This document shows positions 20,689 through 29,716 of a stretch of 64,000 nt of DNA, in pieces. Source of the stretch: Prorocentrum cordatum. Its lineage: Eukaryota > Sar > Dinophyceae > Prorocentrales > Prorocentraceae. The translations under genes were made by a program, and so were the position numbers. The notes beneath the pieces are model-generated. The model made no database searches. It was not told the DNA's origin and saw only the letters and a program-made list of their open reading frames with translations. The DNA is taken from the NCBI GenBank assembly GCA_963575745.1, contig CAUYUJ010014549.1:344501-408500 (forward strand), given 5' to 3'. The stretch's first letter is position 1, and every line of letters begins with the position of its first letter.

Positions 20689-23600
20689 ATGGCTGCCCGG
20701 CGCCCCGCGCTGGCAGGTGCGGCCCGCGGGCTGGCCGCGCTGGTCACCAGCGCCGCCGCCTACGACTGGCGCGGGCCCCTCAGCTCCGCTGTCGCCCGCG
20801 CCAGTTGGGGCCACCCGGCTGCGGCCCAGGAGGCCCCGTTCGGGTACACCGTGCCGTACTACGACGACTCCGAGTACGGCATGGAGATCGGCGAGCCCGA
20901 GGAGGAGGGTGGAGATGCAGGCAGCCCCCAGGCGCCGCCCGACAGTGGGCCGCCGGGAGCGCCGCCCCCGCCCCCAGCCCAGGCCGCCGGAGGAGTCGAC
21001 AACAGCGGCGACCCCCCCAAGGACCCGGGCAGCGAGGAGTCTTGGGTGGGCGGCTGGGGTGTCTGGGCGCTGGGATTGAAGCCTCTACGTGCTGGCACCT
21101 GGGCCTGGCGCCTGAGTGGCATGGGCGGAGTCGCCTACGAGAAGCTCGACAGTCTTGGGAGCGCCTTCTCCACCCATGCCGAGACGGGCTGGCTGACCAA
21201 GGATGGTGGGTGGTTCTTCTATGCTCTCGAGAAGCTGGGCCTGACGGTCTTCGGGGCCGCTTGGCCTGCCGTGGCATGGACGTTCATCCTCTTGGCTTTC
21301 CTGGCAGTGCTGGCTTTCCTCACTCACATCTGTCGTACCCTGCTGGCCCCATGCGCAGCCGCCCTCTGGCTGATCGGTCTACTGGCGCGGTGCACTAAGT
21401 GCCGCCGGCGAGAGCCTGGCGATGCAGCTGCCGAAAGGTACCTGCCGCCGGCTCCGCCTGCCCTTACCCAGATCAATTGGATGGGGCCAGAGACCGGACC
21501 AGCCACGACCACGGAGTACTACAGCAAGAAGGTGAAGGGTCGTGGGACTGGGAGGCGGCCTAACGATGTGCTGATCAAGATCGACGACCACGTGGCCCGG
21601 CTGAAGATCGACCTTTCGGAGCCCAAGCGGATCGACCGGAAGGGCCTCTGGGTAGACTACCTGGGCGTGAAGGGGGCCAGCTCACGCGCACTCCGTCAGA
21701 AACTGGAGTCGCTCGAGGGCCGTTCCATTCACCTGTGCCGCAACCTGGCCTGTAGAGAGCAACCTGGAGAAGTTCATTGTAAAGAGTACGCTGCCTTGGA
21801 CTCCGAGGCGATCGTGGACATCGGCTCCCACGCCAGGTTCACCTCCTGCCGGGGCGTCTTCTTGCTCTGGCGGACCGTCGCCGACCTGGGGAGAGCCATC
21901 TGGAAAGTGATCGTGTTCTTTTACTGCATCCTTTCCTGCGGCTGCTCCTTCTGCTGCCGGCGACGCCGCCGTCGCAAGACAGGCGCTGCGGAGCCAGGCG
22001 TTGCAGGGAGCATCGCGGAAGTTTTGGATCAGGAGTCAGAGTCGGAGGTGGAGGCCGAGGACAGGCCATGTGAAGCTGTTCGGGTGGGTATCGTTCTACG
22101 TGGCGGCGCTCGCCCCTTGGCACCCGACGGTTGCAGGGGCGCCGCGGAGGCAGAGCCGACCACCCTGCTCTTCGAAGACGGGCAGGCTTCAGACCTCCCG
22201 CCACCCAGCGACGGGCGGAATTCGTTCGCCCATCTCTGCGCACATCATGCCCAGGTTTACCGAGCATCTCGATATCGTGACAAATGCTCGCAAGTGACTT
22301 GTTACCGCCAGGCAGTTGGCAACGCAGAGGGCGTACCACTATGTCTTCTTCATCTGGGTGGAGAAGCAGGTCGAGCAGTGCAGGCAGCTGCAGCCGTCCC
22401 GGGCCGCGGATTCCTCTCGAGCTTGGGCTTGCGGCGTCGGACGGTTCGCAGTCGCAGCCCACGGGCGCGCGAGCAGGGCGTCCCAGTCAACGCAGCTCCC
22501 CCCGCAGACGGAGTACGGGGACCGGAGGGCCATCGCGGACACGCAGCCCCTGGGCAGCACCGACGAAAGGCATCAGCTTCGCCGCGAAGTCCACCTGTTG
22601 GTGTCAGGTTCGAAGCGCCGCCTTCTCCGAGGGTGCCCCTCCCGCGAGACGCCAGCCCCGCCCCCGACGAGGAGATTGAGCAGGGTGACCCTCTCGTACT
22701 GCGTGTGCGAGCCCACTGGGCCGCCGGCCCGCAATGGGTTATCTTCTTGGGGAAGTCCCGTCCAGGGGGAGGGCCCACCGGAGATGGCAGCACGACCGTA
22801 GTAGACGTGGAGGAGCCGCACTGCAAAGACTACTCCGCGGAAGGCCAGGAGAACGTCTGCTTCACCCTCAAGACCGCGGGGATCGAGTATGCCCCCGTCG
22901 CCAGCGACCAGGGAAGGCCCCCCGCAGGCTACCTGGAGGAGCTCTTGTATCACCCACCACTTGGGGCCGAGGAGATGGGGATCGGTGTGCACGGCGTCGT
23001 CGTGAGCAGCACCATGTGGGAGAAGCTGCGTCCTTGGAACGGGGTCCCCGTCGGCGGGAAGACCAAGCGCATCGGCCGCCCTCAGTGGGCTCAGCTTCGG
23101 GCCCGCGGGGACTTGCTCGTGTGCCGGCATCCAGCGGGCACCTCAGGTGATGCCCCCGGAGTACCGCAGCCCACCTCCGACGAGCTGGACACGCAGCTCA
23201 AGAAGCATTGGGCGAGGCTTGATCGCAGTAGTTCCCCCAAGCCCCCATTCGGCGTCGGGTGGGGTCTGGGCGAGGAGGGTGATCTGGCCCCCTCAGCCCC
23301 TCGGCGCTCTTCACGCAGCCCGGCGGGGAAGGACCACGAAGAGGAGAACACCGGGGAGGCCATGCTGGGGCTGTACCTCGCCGCTCACGAAGAAGGATCG
23401 GACGACGCCTCCGCGCTGCAGAGCGTGGCGGCAGGATACGACGAGGACATCACCGTGGTCTTGGAGCATCTCATCAAGTACACCAAGCGTCTCATGCGCA
23501 GCAGCGGGACCGAGGAACGGACAAAGTACCAGGCGCACATCGACAGGTGGGAAAGAAAGTTGGAGCGGGTTCGAGCCGAAAAAGATGAAGGGGTGAACCC

Positions 23601-26600
23601 ACCCCTCGCTAGTGGCCTCTTGAAGCTAGACACCGAGCGCAAGCCCGATGCCAGCCAAGAGCCCAGCCCACCTGGAGTTCCCCCTGGGCTGGACGCCGCC
23701 ACGAGCGCTCCGCCATTGCCGCCGCCGGCTACCCCGCCTGGCGTGCGCGTGCCGGGAGCGACTCGTTTGTCTCCGCCAGGTTTGATGCCCGGCCTTGTAC
23801 CGAACCTCGGGCAGATGTTCACTAACAGGAGCGCTTATGGCCACGGAGGACTGGTTAAAACCCCAGGGCAGCCAGATCGTAGGTACGCCGCAGGAGCCGG
23901 AGAAGGTGAACCCTCAGCCGATTTTTCCACCTACGCGCAAGTCCTCCAGAACGGTCAAGAACAGCAGCACCTGGACAACATGCGGCTGCTGCAGGCGGCG
24001 GACAGCCTCCGCAGGTCCGGCGAGGAAGAGAAAGTAGCGCAGCGGGGCACCCTCGGCGCCATCGGACGGGCCGAGGAGCTGGACGTGTACCTGGCGCGGG
24101 GCTGCGACACCCTCGACGTAGAGGTCTGCGGTACCCTGACCGGGCGGGAGTTGTTCCATGGCCTCAAGCGCGCCTGCGAGCACGCGAAGCACGTGATGCA
24201 GGCGGTGAACTGGCCGACGACGGTGACGAACAGGATGGCGTACGGCATCGCCGCTTTCTGTTGGGGGGGGCGGGACCACAAGGATCTGGCCGAGTGGTCG
24301 ATCTCCGTGGCCGATTTTCCCCATTGCAAAGCAGAGGTGTTCGACGCCTACACCATGCCCACCACGTGCAAGCTCGAGCCGCGCCCCCGGCACCCGGTCG
24401 TCTTCTCTCAGTGGGTGAGGCAGGCCGAGAACGCCATCACCGTCTTCGGGCTGGTCTACGGGCGGATGCACGAGCCCGAGCGACGCCGAGCCCTGGAGAC
24501 CCTCCGCCTTGCCTACGAGGAGGACGACGTGGCCTTCCCAGCAGACTATGTGCACAGCCTTTGGGAGGAGCTTGCTGCAACCTGGTGCGAGCAGCTTCGG
24601 GAAAAGCGAAGGGAGGTGTGCCGCATCCTGGGGCTCACCAACCCGCGCCGGGAGGACATCAAAACCATCGCCCTCGCCCCTACAGGACCGTCTGGGAGTG
24701 CGTGGCTGACCTTCCCGAACGTGTACGACCTCGACGCACCGGACGGGTACTGCCAGGTGGTGTGCGTCCCTCGCCAGGCCCGGCGGCTGCAGAGGTTCCT
24801 TCATCAGAACCTCCACGCCGGCCCCTCGAGGACCCCCAAGGCTGGGAAGGCTGACGAACACACCCCAGCAGATCAGGAGGCGCCCACCGGAGCTGGCCCA
24901 GGCACTGGAAAGGCAGGGGCCGCCGTCAAGAAGGCTGCTGCTAAGAAGCGGCCCGCCGCCCGGGCGTACCCAGCAGGGAAGGCGCTGACGTCCAGCGAGA
25001 TCGGGCGCTCAGTTAAGCATGCCCCCCGGGACAAGAACGGGAAGGTCATCTGCTGGGACGCCTGCACCTGGGCTGGCTGCCCCAAGGCGGCAGGGACTTG
25101 CGCCCACTCCCACGAGGCCATCAAGGGGCTTGGCAGCCTGGACTGGACCGTGCAGGCGCAGCTCATCAGGCGCGGCGGCCTGAAGTCTGGCGCTAAGGTC
25201 GACCCCGCCTCGGTCGACGGGCGGGTGGCTCAGCTCAGGGCCCAGGCCAAGGCCGAAGCAGACAGCAAAAGGGCTGGGGGAGGCGCCGGAGAAGGTCCCG
25301 GGGCCCCTGCGGGGGGCAGCCGAGCGGGAGGCTCGCCGGCTGTTTGGTCCCCCCCAGCTGCCTTCGACGAGATTCAGACCACCGCCCTCGAGGAGGAGCT
25401 CAGGCAAGCCGTCCAGGGCCCCGAGGAGGACTGGTTGCTGGACGCCCACGCCAACGCGCCCGCGGTGGAGGGGACCAGTGAGACGACTCTTCCCGCTGCT
25501 CTCGAAAGATGGAACATCATTGAGAAGATCCTGGAGAGCGGGACCATCGCGACGCTGGGCGACATCAGCGACTACCTGCATTCACACGCCCTGGCCAGGC
25601 TTGCACGCGCCAGCTCAGAGGGCATCTCCCTGAGCTTGGAGGAAGTACTGCTGGAGGCGACTCGGGACGGGGGGCCAACCCTCGCCGAGGAAGCCGGTCG
25701 GGCCCTCGACAGGCTGGGATCAAAGGCGGGGAGGAGCAGCACTCAGGACCTCAGCATTGGAGGAGCCTCCTGGGACGAGGAGGCTGGAGTTGGCCGCGGG
25801 AAGCTCACGGTGCAAGACCAAGAATGGGACTATCTCGACTTCCAGGACGAGCTTCAGCCCGACGAAGAGATGAGAACCCGGCTCGGCCTCAAGGAAGGCG
25901 ACGCAGAGCTCAGGCAGTGTCTGGTGCTCCACATCGCGGCCGCCCTGCTTTGGGGGGATAAGGAGCCTGATGCGCCGGCCGTGAAGGCCCTGGCTGCTCA
26001 GCTCCGCCGCGAGTTGTGGGATGGAGCCACCACCGCCTCCGCCGCATTGGGGGATGCACCTCCCTTCGTCTCACCACGTGAAGCCGAGCTCCGGATGCAC
26101 TGCCATGATGTCCAGCACCCGCACCACGACAAGGACTTCAGGTGCATCTCGGTCTTCCCCCTGAGTGCCCTCAACACGACCACCGTCCGGGTCTTGAGGA
26201 TCAACCACTGGAACCAGCTCGAGATCGACTCCGCCCTGCCGACGCAGACCAGCGAGAGGGAAGTCCACGTCATGATCCACCGAGGGCATATGCGGGTGCT
26301 CAGGCCACCGGTCATCGGCGGCCAGAGTCCCAACAAGCGAGGCCGGGCATTTGGGGAGATCCTCAAGACCTGGACGCTAGCTGGGAAACCCGTCCGCGAG
26401 CTACTCACAGTCGGCTGGGAGATGTACCTGGAGTCAGAGGAGGTCGCGGGGCCCGTGATCCCGAGCCGGCCCCCGCCCTGCATGCACTGCAAACGTATGC
26501 AGCAGGCTCAGCTCCCAACGCGTGAGGGCGCCGTCGGGAACCAGGAGCTCGAGGAGGAGGACTTCTCCGGCCTCGCACCGCTCCTGCGCAGACCCGCCTT

Positions 26601-26943
26601 CGCGTGGGGCATCCGCACTCGCGAGATCTTCGCAGGGACAGGGAACTGGACCAAGGCGATGCGAGAAGCTGGACTCCAGACGGCCCCGTCGTCGAGTATT
26701 TCCAGGACCCCCTGGCCCAGACCGGGCCCCAGGAGGAGCACGACATCCTCGATCCCCAAGTGCGAGAGAGGCTCCTCCTCGACGCTGGGGCAGCGCCAGG
26801 CCCCGACGAGGCGAACGTCTACCAGTTGGCCCCCCCGTGCGCAGCCCACTCAGCCTGGCGCCTCAAGAACGGCGGGGCCCGCACGTTTGAGCACCCGGAC
26901 GGCGACGGGACGGTCCAGGCGGAGATCGACAGCAACATCATGA
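20689..26943 (+). CDS. ORF1 of DIRS-like element: membrane-anchored N-part, Gag-like domain, CCCH finger, start of C5 methyltransferase
   Basis: I place the start at the ATG at 20689 in context GCCATGG, just after repeat A1; the frame is open further upstream but lacks an ATG. Order (residues from that Met): signal-peptide-like Ala-rich N-terminus (1-30); acidic Pro-rich linker; two hydrophobic segments (about 185-236); a further hydrophobic stretch ending in Cys and polybasic Arg/Lys (about 404-430); long disordered sequence; a helical Gag-like domain (about 1,118-1,377); a CCCH-like finger with Cys at 25051, 25063, 25078, 25099 and His at 25105, 25111; and near the end EIFAGTGNWTKAMREAGL, which fits methyltransferase motif I. 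After about 26675 the reading makes sense only in the -1 frame, so the last 90 codons of this frame are probably not ancestral. I infer nucleic-acid binding and particle formation by analogy with Gag. Membrane segments are unusual for Gag. Confidence 0.7.
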   Translation: MAARRPALAGAARGLAALVTSAAAYDWRGPLSSAVARASWGHPAAAQEAPFGYTVPYYDDSEYGMEIGEPEEEGGDAGSPQAPPDSGPPGAPPPPPAQAAGGVDNSGDPPKDPGSEESWVGGWGVWALGLKPLRAGTWAWRLSGMGGVAYEKLDSLGSAFSTHAETGWLTKDGGWFFYALEKLGLTVFGAAWPAVAWTFILLAFLAVLAFLTHICRTLLAPCAAALWLIGLLARCTKCRRREPGDAAAERYLPPAPPALTQINWMGPETGPATTTEYYSKKVKGRGTGRRPNDVLIKIDDHVARLKIDLSEPKRIDRKGLWVDYLGVKGASSRALRQKLESLEGRSIHLCRNLACREQPGEVHCKEYAALDSEAIVDIGSHARFTSCRGVFLLWRTVADLGRAIWKVIVFFYCILSCGCSFCCRRRRRRKTGAAEPGVAGSIAEVLDQESESEVEAEDRPCEAVRVGIVLRGGARPLAPDGCRGAAEAEPTTLLFEDGQASDLPPPSDGRNSFAHLCAHHAQVYRASRYRDKCSQVTCYRQAVGNAEGVPLCLLHLGGEAGRAVQAAAAVPGRGFLSSLGLRRRTVRSRSPRAREQGVPVNAAPPADGVRGPEGHRGHAAPGQHRRKASASPRSPPVGVRFEAPPSPRVPLPRDASPAPDEEIEQGDPLVLRVRAHWAAGPQWVIFLGKSRPGGGPTGDGSTTVVDVEEPHCKDYSAEGQENVCFTLKTAGIEYAPVASDQGRPPAGYLEELLYHPPLGAEEMGIGVHGVVVSSTMWEKLRPWNGVPVGGKTKRIGRPQWAQLRARGDLLVCRHPAGTSGDAPGVPQPTSDELDTQLKKHWARLDRSSSPKPPFGVGWGLGEEGDLAPSAPRRSSRSPAGKDHEEENTGEAMLGLYLAAHEEGSDDASALQSVAAGYDEDITVVLEHLIKYTKRLMRSSGTEERTKYQAHIDRWERKLERVRAEKDEGVNPPLASGLLKLDTERKPDASQEPSPPGVPPGLDAATSAPPLPPPATPPGVRVPGATRLSPPGLMPGLVPNLGQMFTNRSAYGHGGLVKTPGQPDRRYAAGAGEGEPSADFSTYAQVLQNGQEQQHLDNMRLLQAADSLRRSGEEEKVAQRGTLGAIGRAEELDVYLARGCDTLDVEVCGTLTGRELFHGLKRACEHAKHVMQAVNWPTTVTNRMAYGIAAFCWGGRDHKDLAEWSISVADFPHCKAEVFDAYTMPTTCKLEPRPRHPVVFSQWVRQAENAITVFGLVYGRMHEPERRRALETLRLAYEEDDVAFPADYVHSLWEELAATWCEQLREKRREVCRILGLTNPRREDIKTIALAPTGPSGSAWLTFPNVYDLDAPDGYCQVVCVPRQARRLQRFLHQNLHAGPSRTPKAGKADEHTPADQEAPTGAGPGTGKAGAAVKKAAAKKRPAARAYPAGKALTSSEIGRSVKHAPRDKNGKVICWDACTWAGCPKAAGTCAHSHEAIKGLGSLDWTVQAQLIRRGGLKSGAKVDPASVDGRVAQLRAQAKAEADSKRAGGGAGEGPGAPAGGSRAGGSPAVWSPPAAFDEIQTTALEEELRQAVQGPEEDWLLDAHANAPAVEGTSETTLPAALERWNIIEKILESGTIATLGDISDYLHSHALARLARASSEGISLSLEEVLLEATRDGGPTLAEEAGRALDRLGSKAGRSSTQDLSIGGASWDEEAGVGRGKLTVQDQEWDYLDFQDELQPDEEMRTRLGLKEGDAELRQCLVLHIAAALLWGDKEPDAPAVKALAAQLRRELWDGATTASAALGDAPPFVSPREAELRMHCHDVQHPHHDKDFRCISVFPLSALNTTTVRVLRINHWNQLEIDSALPTQTSEREVHVMIHRGHMRVLRPPVIGGQSPNKRGRAFGEILKTWTLAGKPVRELLTVGWEMYLESEEVAGPVIPSRPPPCMHCKRMQQAQLPTREGAVGNQELEEEDFSGLAPLLRRPAFAWGIRTREIFAGTGNWTKAMREAGLQTAPSSSISRTPWPRPGPRRSTTSSIPKCERGSSSTLGQRQAPTRRTSTSWPPRAQPTQPGASRTAGPARLSTRTATGRSRRRSTATS

Positions 26944-29477
26944 CCGATTTCGCCGCCGACCTCTGCGAGCGCCTCGACGCCAACGATCGAGAGTGGATGC
27001 TCGAGAACACGGCCAGCGATGGACGCTACCCGAAGATCTGGGACAGGGCCAGGATCAAGCAGCTGCAGAAGCGCACAGGGGCACGGATTATCTCCGTCGC
27101 CATGTGCGAGTGGGGGCTAGGGCCCCCAGAGGAGCCTGCGAAACGGCACCGCAAGCTGACGTTCTGGATGGTCTCGAAGGGCCTCTACCCCTGGGCGCTC
27201 TCTCTGGCGAGGCGCTGCACCAGCCAGCACGAGCGCGTCGCCCTGGAAGGGCCTCTCCCCTACGACCTGACCCAGGCCCAGATCGACCACTACAACTCCT
27301 CCAAGCTCTCTCTCAGTCAGCCCGAGCAGAAGGACATCCTGAGCCTGACCAATCGATTAGCCCTGGCAGGCGTGCAGGCTCAGGGTCTCGCCGCAGATAC
27401 CAAGACCCTGGAAACCCCACAGCTCGGACCCGAGCTGCTGCGCCCGCTGAACGACCTCGTCGGCAAGCTGGGGCCCGTGAACTCCCACTGGAGCCGGGTC
27501 GAACCACGCACCGGGAAGGCCTTCGAGGACCTCCCGGAGGGCGCCGTGGCCTTGTACTACGGACGTGATCGAGCCAACAGGTTCGTGGCCAAGATCTCAC
27601 ACCGGTCGCCCCCGTGCCTGCACGGGGGCGGGCGCGTCCTCAGCGGAGCTCCCCCACTGGCCAAGGCACTGCGGGAGGAGTTGAGCATCCTCGGCTTCCA
27701 GGTCGGTCAGCGTGGACTACGTCGCACCCGCTACGCCGGCCAGTGCCCGACGAGGCTGTGCGCTGCCTGGGCCGAGGTCGTCAAGGCCGCGGGAGCGGGG
27801 ACCTCCCCCGCGAAGCTCCTGAAGAAGCTTGAGCCCATCGTCACGACGAGGGCCGGAGACAAAATGGCGGCGGGAGCCGGTGACGGGGTTCACCTGGCGG
27901 AACCCCCCCCTCCTTTTCGCTTCCAGGACGGGCCAGTCACGGAGAAGGAGGCGGAGGAGGACCATCCAGCTGAGCTCAGAGGATGGCAATGCGCGAACAG
28001 AGGCAAAAAGAGAGGAGGGTGGAAACGCAACAAGGCGAGAAGGAGGGATCCCGACCGAGGAGCACCACCACCGGGCCCTGGAGGAGATGGCGGAGACGAC
28101 GAACCTGGGGGAGACGAAGGAGAAGGAGAGGAGGAAGAGGAAGAGAAGGAGCCGCCCAGGAGGGTCAAGAAGTCCAGGCAAGCCGAGCAGCAAGCCGATG
28201 AGCCAGTCAAGGTGATCCTTCCACAGCGTGGGGACCGATGGATACCAATCCCGGGGGCCCCCATGTACGCGCACGAGCTCCAGAGCGTCCTCATAACCTG
28301 CAGATGGCTGCGCGACGACGTCCTCAGCCCCGAGGAGCTTCGCCTGTTCGTCTACACCGACGAGGGGGACACCGCAGGAGCCGAGGGACCTCCCTTAGAA
28401 GACGACGATCGTGTCGAGCCCGGGGAACGCCTGATCCTGTGGATCGGGAAAGAGGACATCGGGAATTGGGCAGCCTGGGCGCCGCGCTGGATCAAGAGGG
28501 CCGCGGACGAGGAGCGTGAGGAGGCGCCGTGGCACCGCAGCGAGGCCACCCCCGCATCCCACCGCAGCGTCACGCTGAGGATCGCCGACCGCGTCAGCTC
28601 CCAGGGCTTTGGCAGCCCAGAGCTTGGCGCTGTCTGGAACAGGCGGGCCCCCCCGCCACACTCAGGAGGGAGGCGTTTCCAGCAGGCTGCCGCCCAAGCC
28701 CTCCAGAGACAAAGCCGCGAGGCGCCCGCTGGAGGGTCCAGCAGCGGAGGCAGCTCAGCCGACAGCATCAAGCTGGAGAGCATAAGGAGGAAGCTCGAAG
28801 CTGCCAAGGCCGCCGAGGTAGGTGTCCTGGAGGAGGAGGAGAAGCGCATCAAGGAGCTGCAAATACAGCTGGCAGAGGCTAAGGAGCGCCGTCGGGCCCG
28901 TCGTGCGAGGGATGCCGGCAAGCGCGAAGCAGAGCAAGCGCGAGCCGGGCATCCCCGCCGGGCCAGCTCAGAACCCCCCAGCGGGCAAGGCGCGGCCACC
29001 CCTCTCGATCCAGCCTGGGAGGACGAGACCCCGCTGCCCTCAGCCATCCTGGATGGGGAGAACAAGTGCCACGAAGCGGAGTGCATCTTGAATAACCTGC
29101 TCGGGGTTCCAGCTGACGATCCCACGGGACCTGATCGGAGGAGGAGAGCGCGGGAGCTCCTGATCGAGGGCATCAGCTCCATGTTCGAGGACCTACCGCG
29201 GAGCTGGACCGGCACCCCCTACGAGGAGCAAGGCGAGATCGCGAGCGAGTACGTTGACATCCTCGAGAAGCTGACCCGCAAGATGGTGAAAGCAGGGGAG
29301 CTGGACGACACCCCCGCAAAGAAGCGCCAGAGAATCGCGTACGAGAAGGCGGAGGAGGAACCCACGAGCGACGACGAGGACTCCGACGAGAGCTCGGAAG
29401 ACGAGGTGGTGGAGAAGCCGTACGCGAGGACCGAGGAGGGAATAGACCCCCCCTCCCAGAGGATCCAGATCCCCTGA
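26526..29477 (+). CDS. ORF2 of DIRS-like element: rest of methyltransferase N-half, basic and coiled-coil regions
   Basis: This frame opens after a stop at 26523-26525 and has no early ATG, so it is likely read as a continuation of ORF1 by a -1 shift near 26670-26690. The sequence continues DGPVVEYFQDPLAQTG and then YQLAPPCAAHSAWR (about 26820-26860), matching C5-methyltransferase motif IV with its Pro-Cys nucleophile. Further on: helical sequence with FWMVSKGLYPWALSLARRC; an acidic/basic run of Arg, Lys, Glu and Pro (28010-28200); a compact segment with KVILPQRGDRWIPIPG; and a long charged coiled coil (about 28766-28950). I see no canonical slippery heptamer at the ORF1/ORF2 junction, so a single-base deletion is an equal explanation. 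It ends at the TGA at 29475-29477. Confidence 0.65.
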   Translation, partial: GRRREPGARGGGLLRPRTAPAQTRLRVGHPHSRDLRRDRELDQGDARSWTPDGPVVEYFQDPLAQTGPQEEHDILDPQVRERLLLDAGAAPGPDEANVYQLAPPCAAHSAWRLKNGGARTFEHPDGDGTVQAEIDSNIMTDFAADLCERLDANDREWMLENTASDGRYPKIWDRARIKQLQKRTGARIISVAMCEWGLGPPEEPAKRHRKLTFWMVSKGLYPWALSLARRCTSQHERVALEGPLPYDLTQAQIDHYNSSKLSLSQPEQKDILSLTNRLALAGVQAQGLAADTKTLETPQLGPELLRPLNDLVGKLGPVNSHWSRVEPRTGKAFEDLPEGAVALYYGRDRANRFVAKISHRSPPCLHGGGRVLSGAPPLAKALREELSILGFQVGQRGLRRTRYAGQCPTRLCAAWAEVVKAAGAGTSPAKLLKKLEPIVTTRAGDKMAAGAGDGVHLAEPPPPFRFQDGPVTEKEAEEDHPAELRGWQCANRGKKRGGWKRNKARRRDPDRGAPPPGPGGDGGDDEPGGDEGEGEEEEEEKEPPRRVKKSRQAEQQADEPVKVILPQRGDRWIPIPGAPMYAHELQSVLITCRWLRDDVLSPEELRLFVYTDEGDTAGAEGPPLEDDDRVEPGERLILWIGKEDIGNWAAWAPRWIKRAADEEREEAPWHRSEATPASHRSVTLRIADRVSSQGFGSPELGAVWNRRAPPPHSGGRRFQQAAAQALQRQSREAPAGGSSSGGSSADSIKLESIRRKLEAAKAAEVGVLEEEEKRIKELQIQLAEAKERRRARRARDAGKREAEQARAGHPRRASSEPPSGQGAATPLDPAWEDETPLPSAILDGENKCHEAECILNNLLGVPADDPTGPDRRRRARELLIEGISSMFEDLPRSWTGTPYEEQGEIASEYVDILEKLTRKMVKAGELDDTPAKKRQRIAYEKAEEEPTSDDEDSDESSEDEVVEKPYARTEEGIDPPSQRIQIP
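29447..29453 (+). promoter_or_regulatory. Putative -1 ribosomal frameshift site C CCC CCC between ORF2 and ORF3
   Basis: In the ORF2 frame the codons are GAC CCC CCC TCC, so the seven Cs fit the X XXY YYZ heptamer in the right phase. Slipping back one base enters a frame that stays open for 270 bases up to and through ORF3, bypassing the ORF2 stop 22 bases downstream. Poly-C is a legal but less common slippery sequence, and a homopolymer indel would look the same. I did not fold downstream RNA. Confidence 0.4.
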
Positions 29478-29716
29478 GCCTCTGGCCCGGGCAAGCAGAG
29501 GCGGCCAGGCGGAGCAGGGAGGAGACTTTCCAGAGCTCTCCTGGGGCCAGCGGCAGCGGAGGCCCCGCCCCCGCCGCAGGCGCAGAGCTACCGCCGAGTG
29601 CACCTCCACCGCCCGAGGTACTGGAGACCCCCTCAGACCCAGCCCAGCATCGGAAGAGCAGACTCCCCGCCACGATCCCCCAGAAGGCCGCACCAACGAG
29701 GAGAAGCCGCTCGGCC

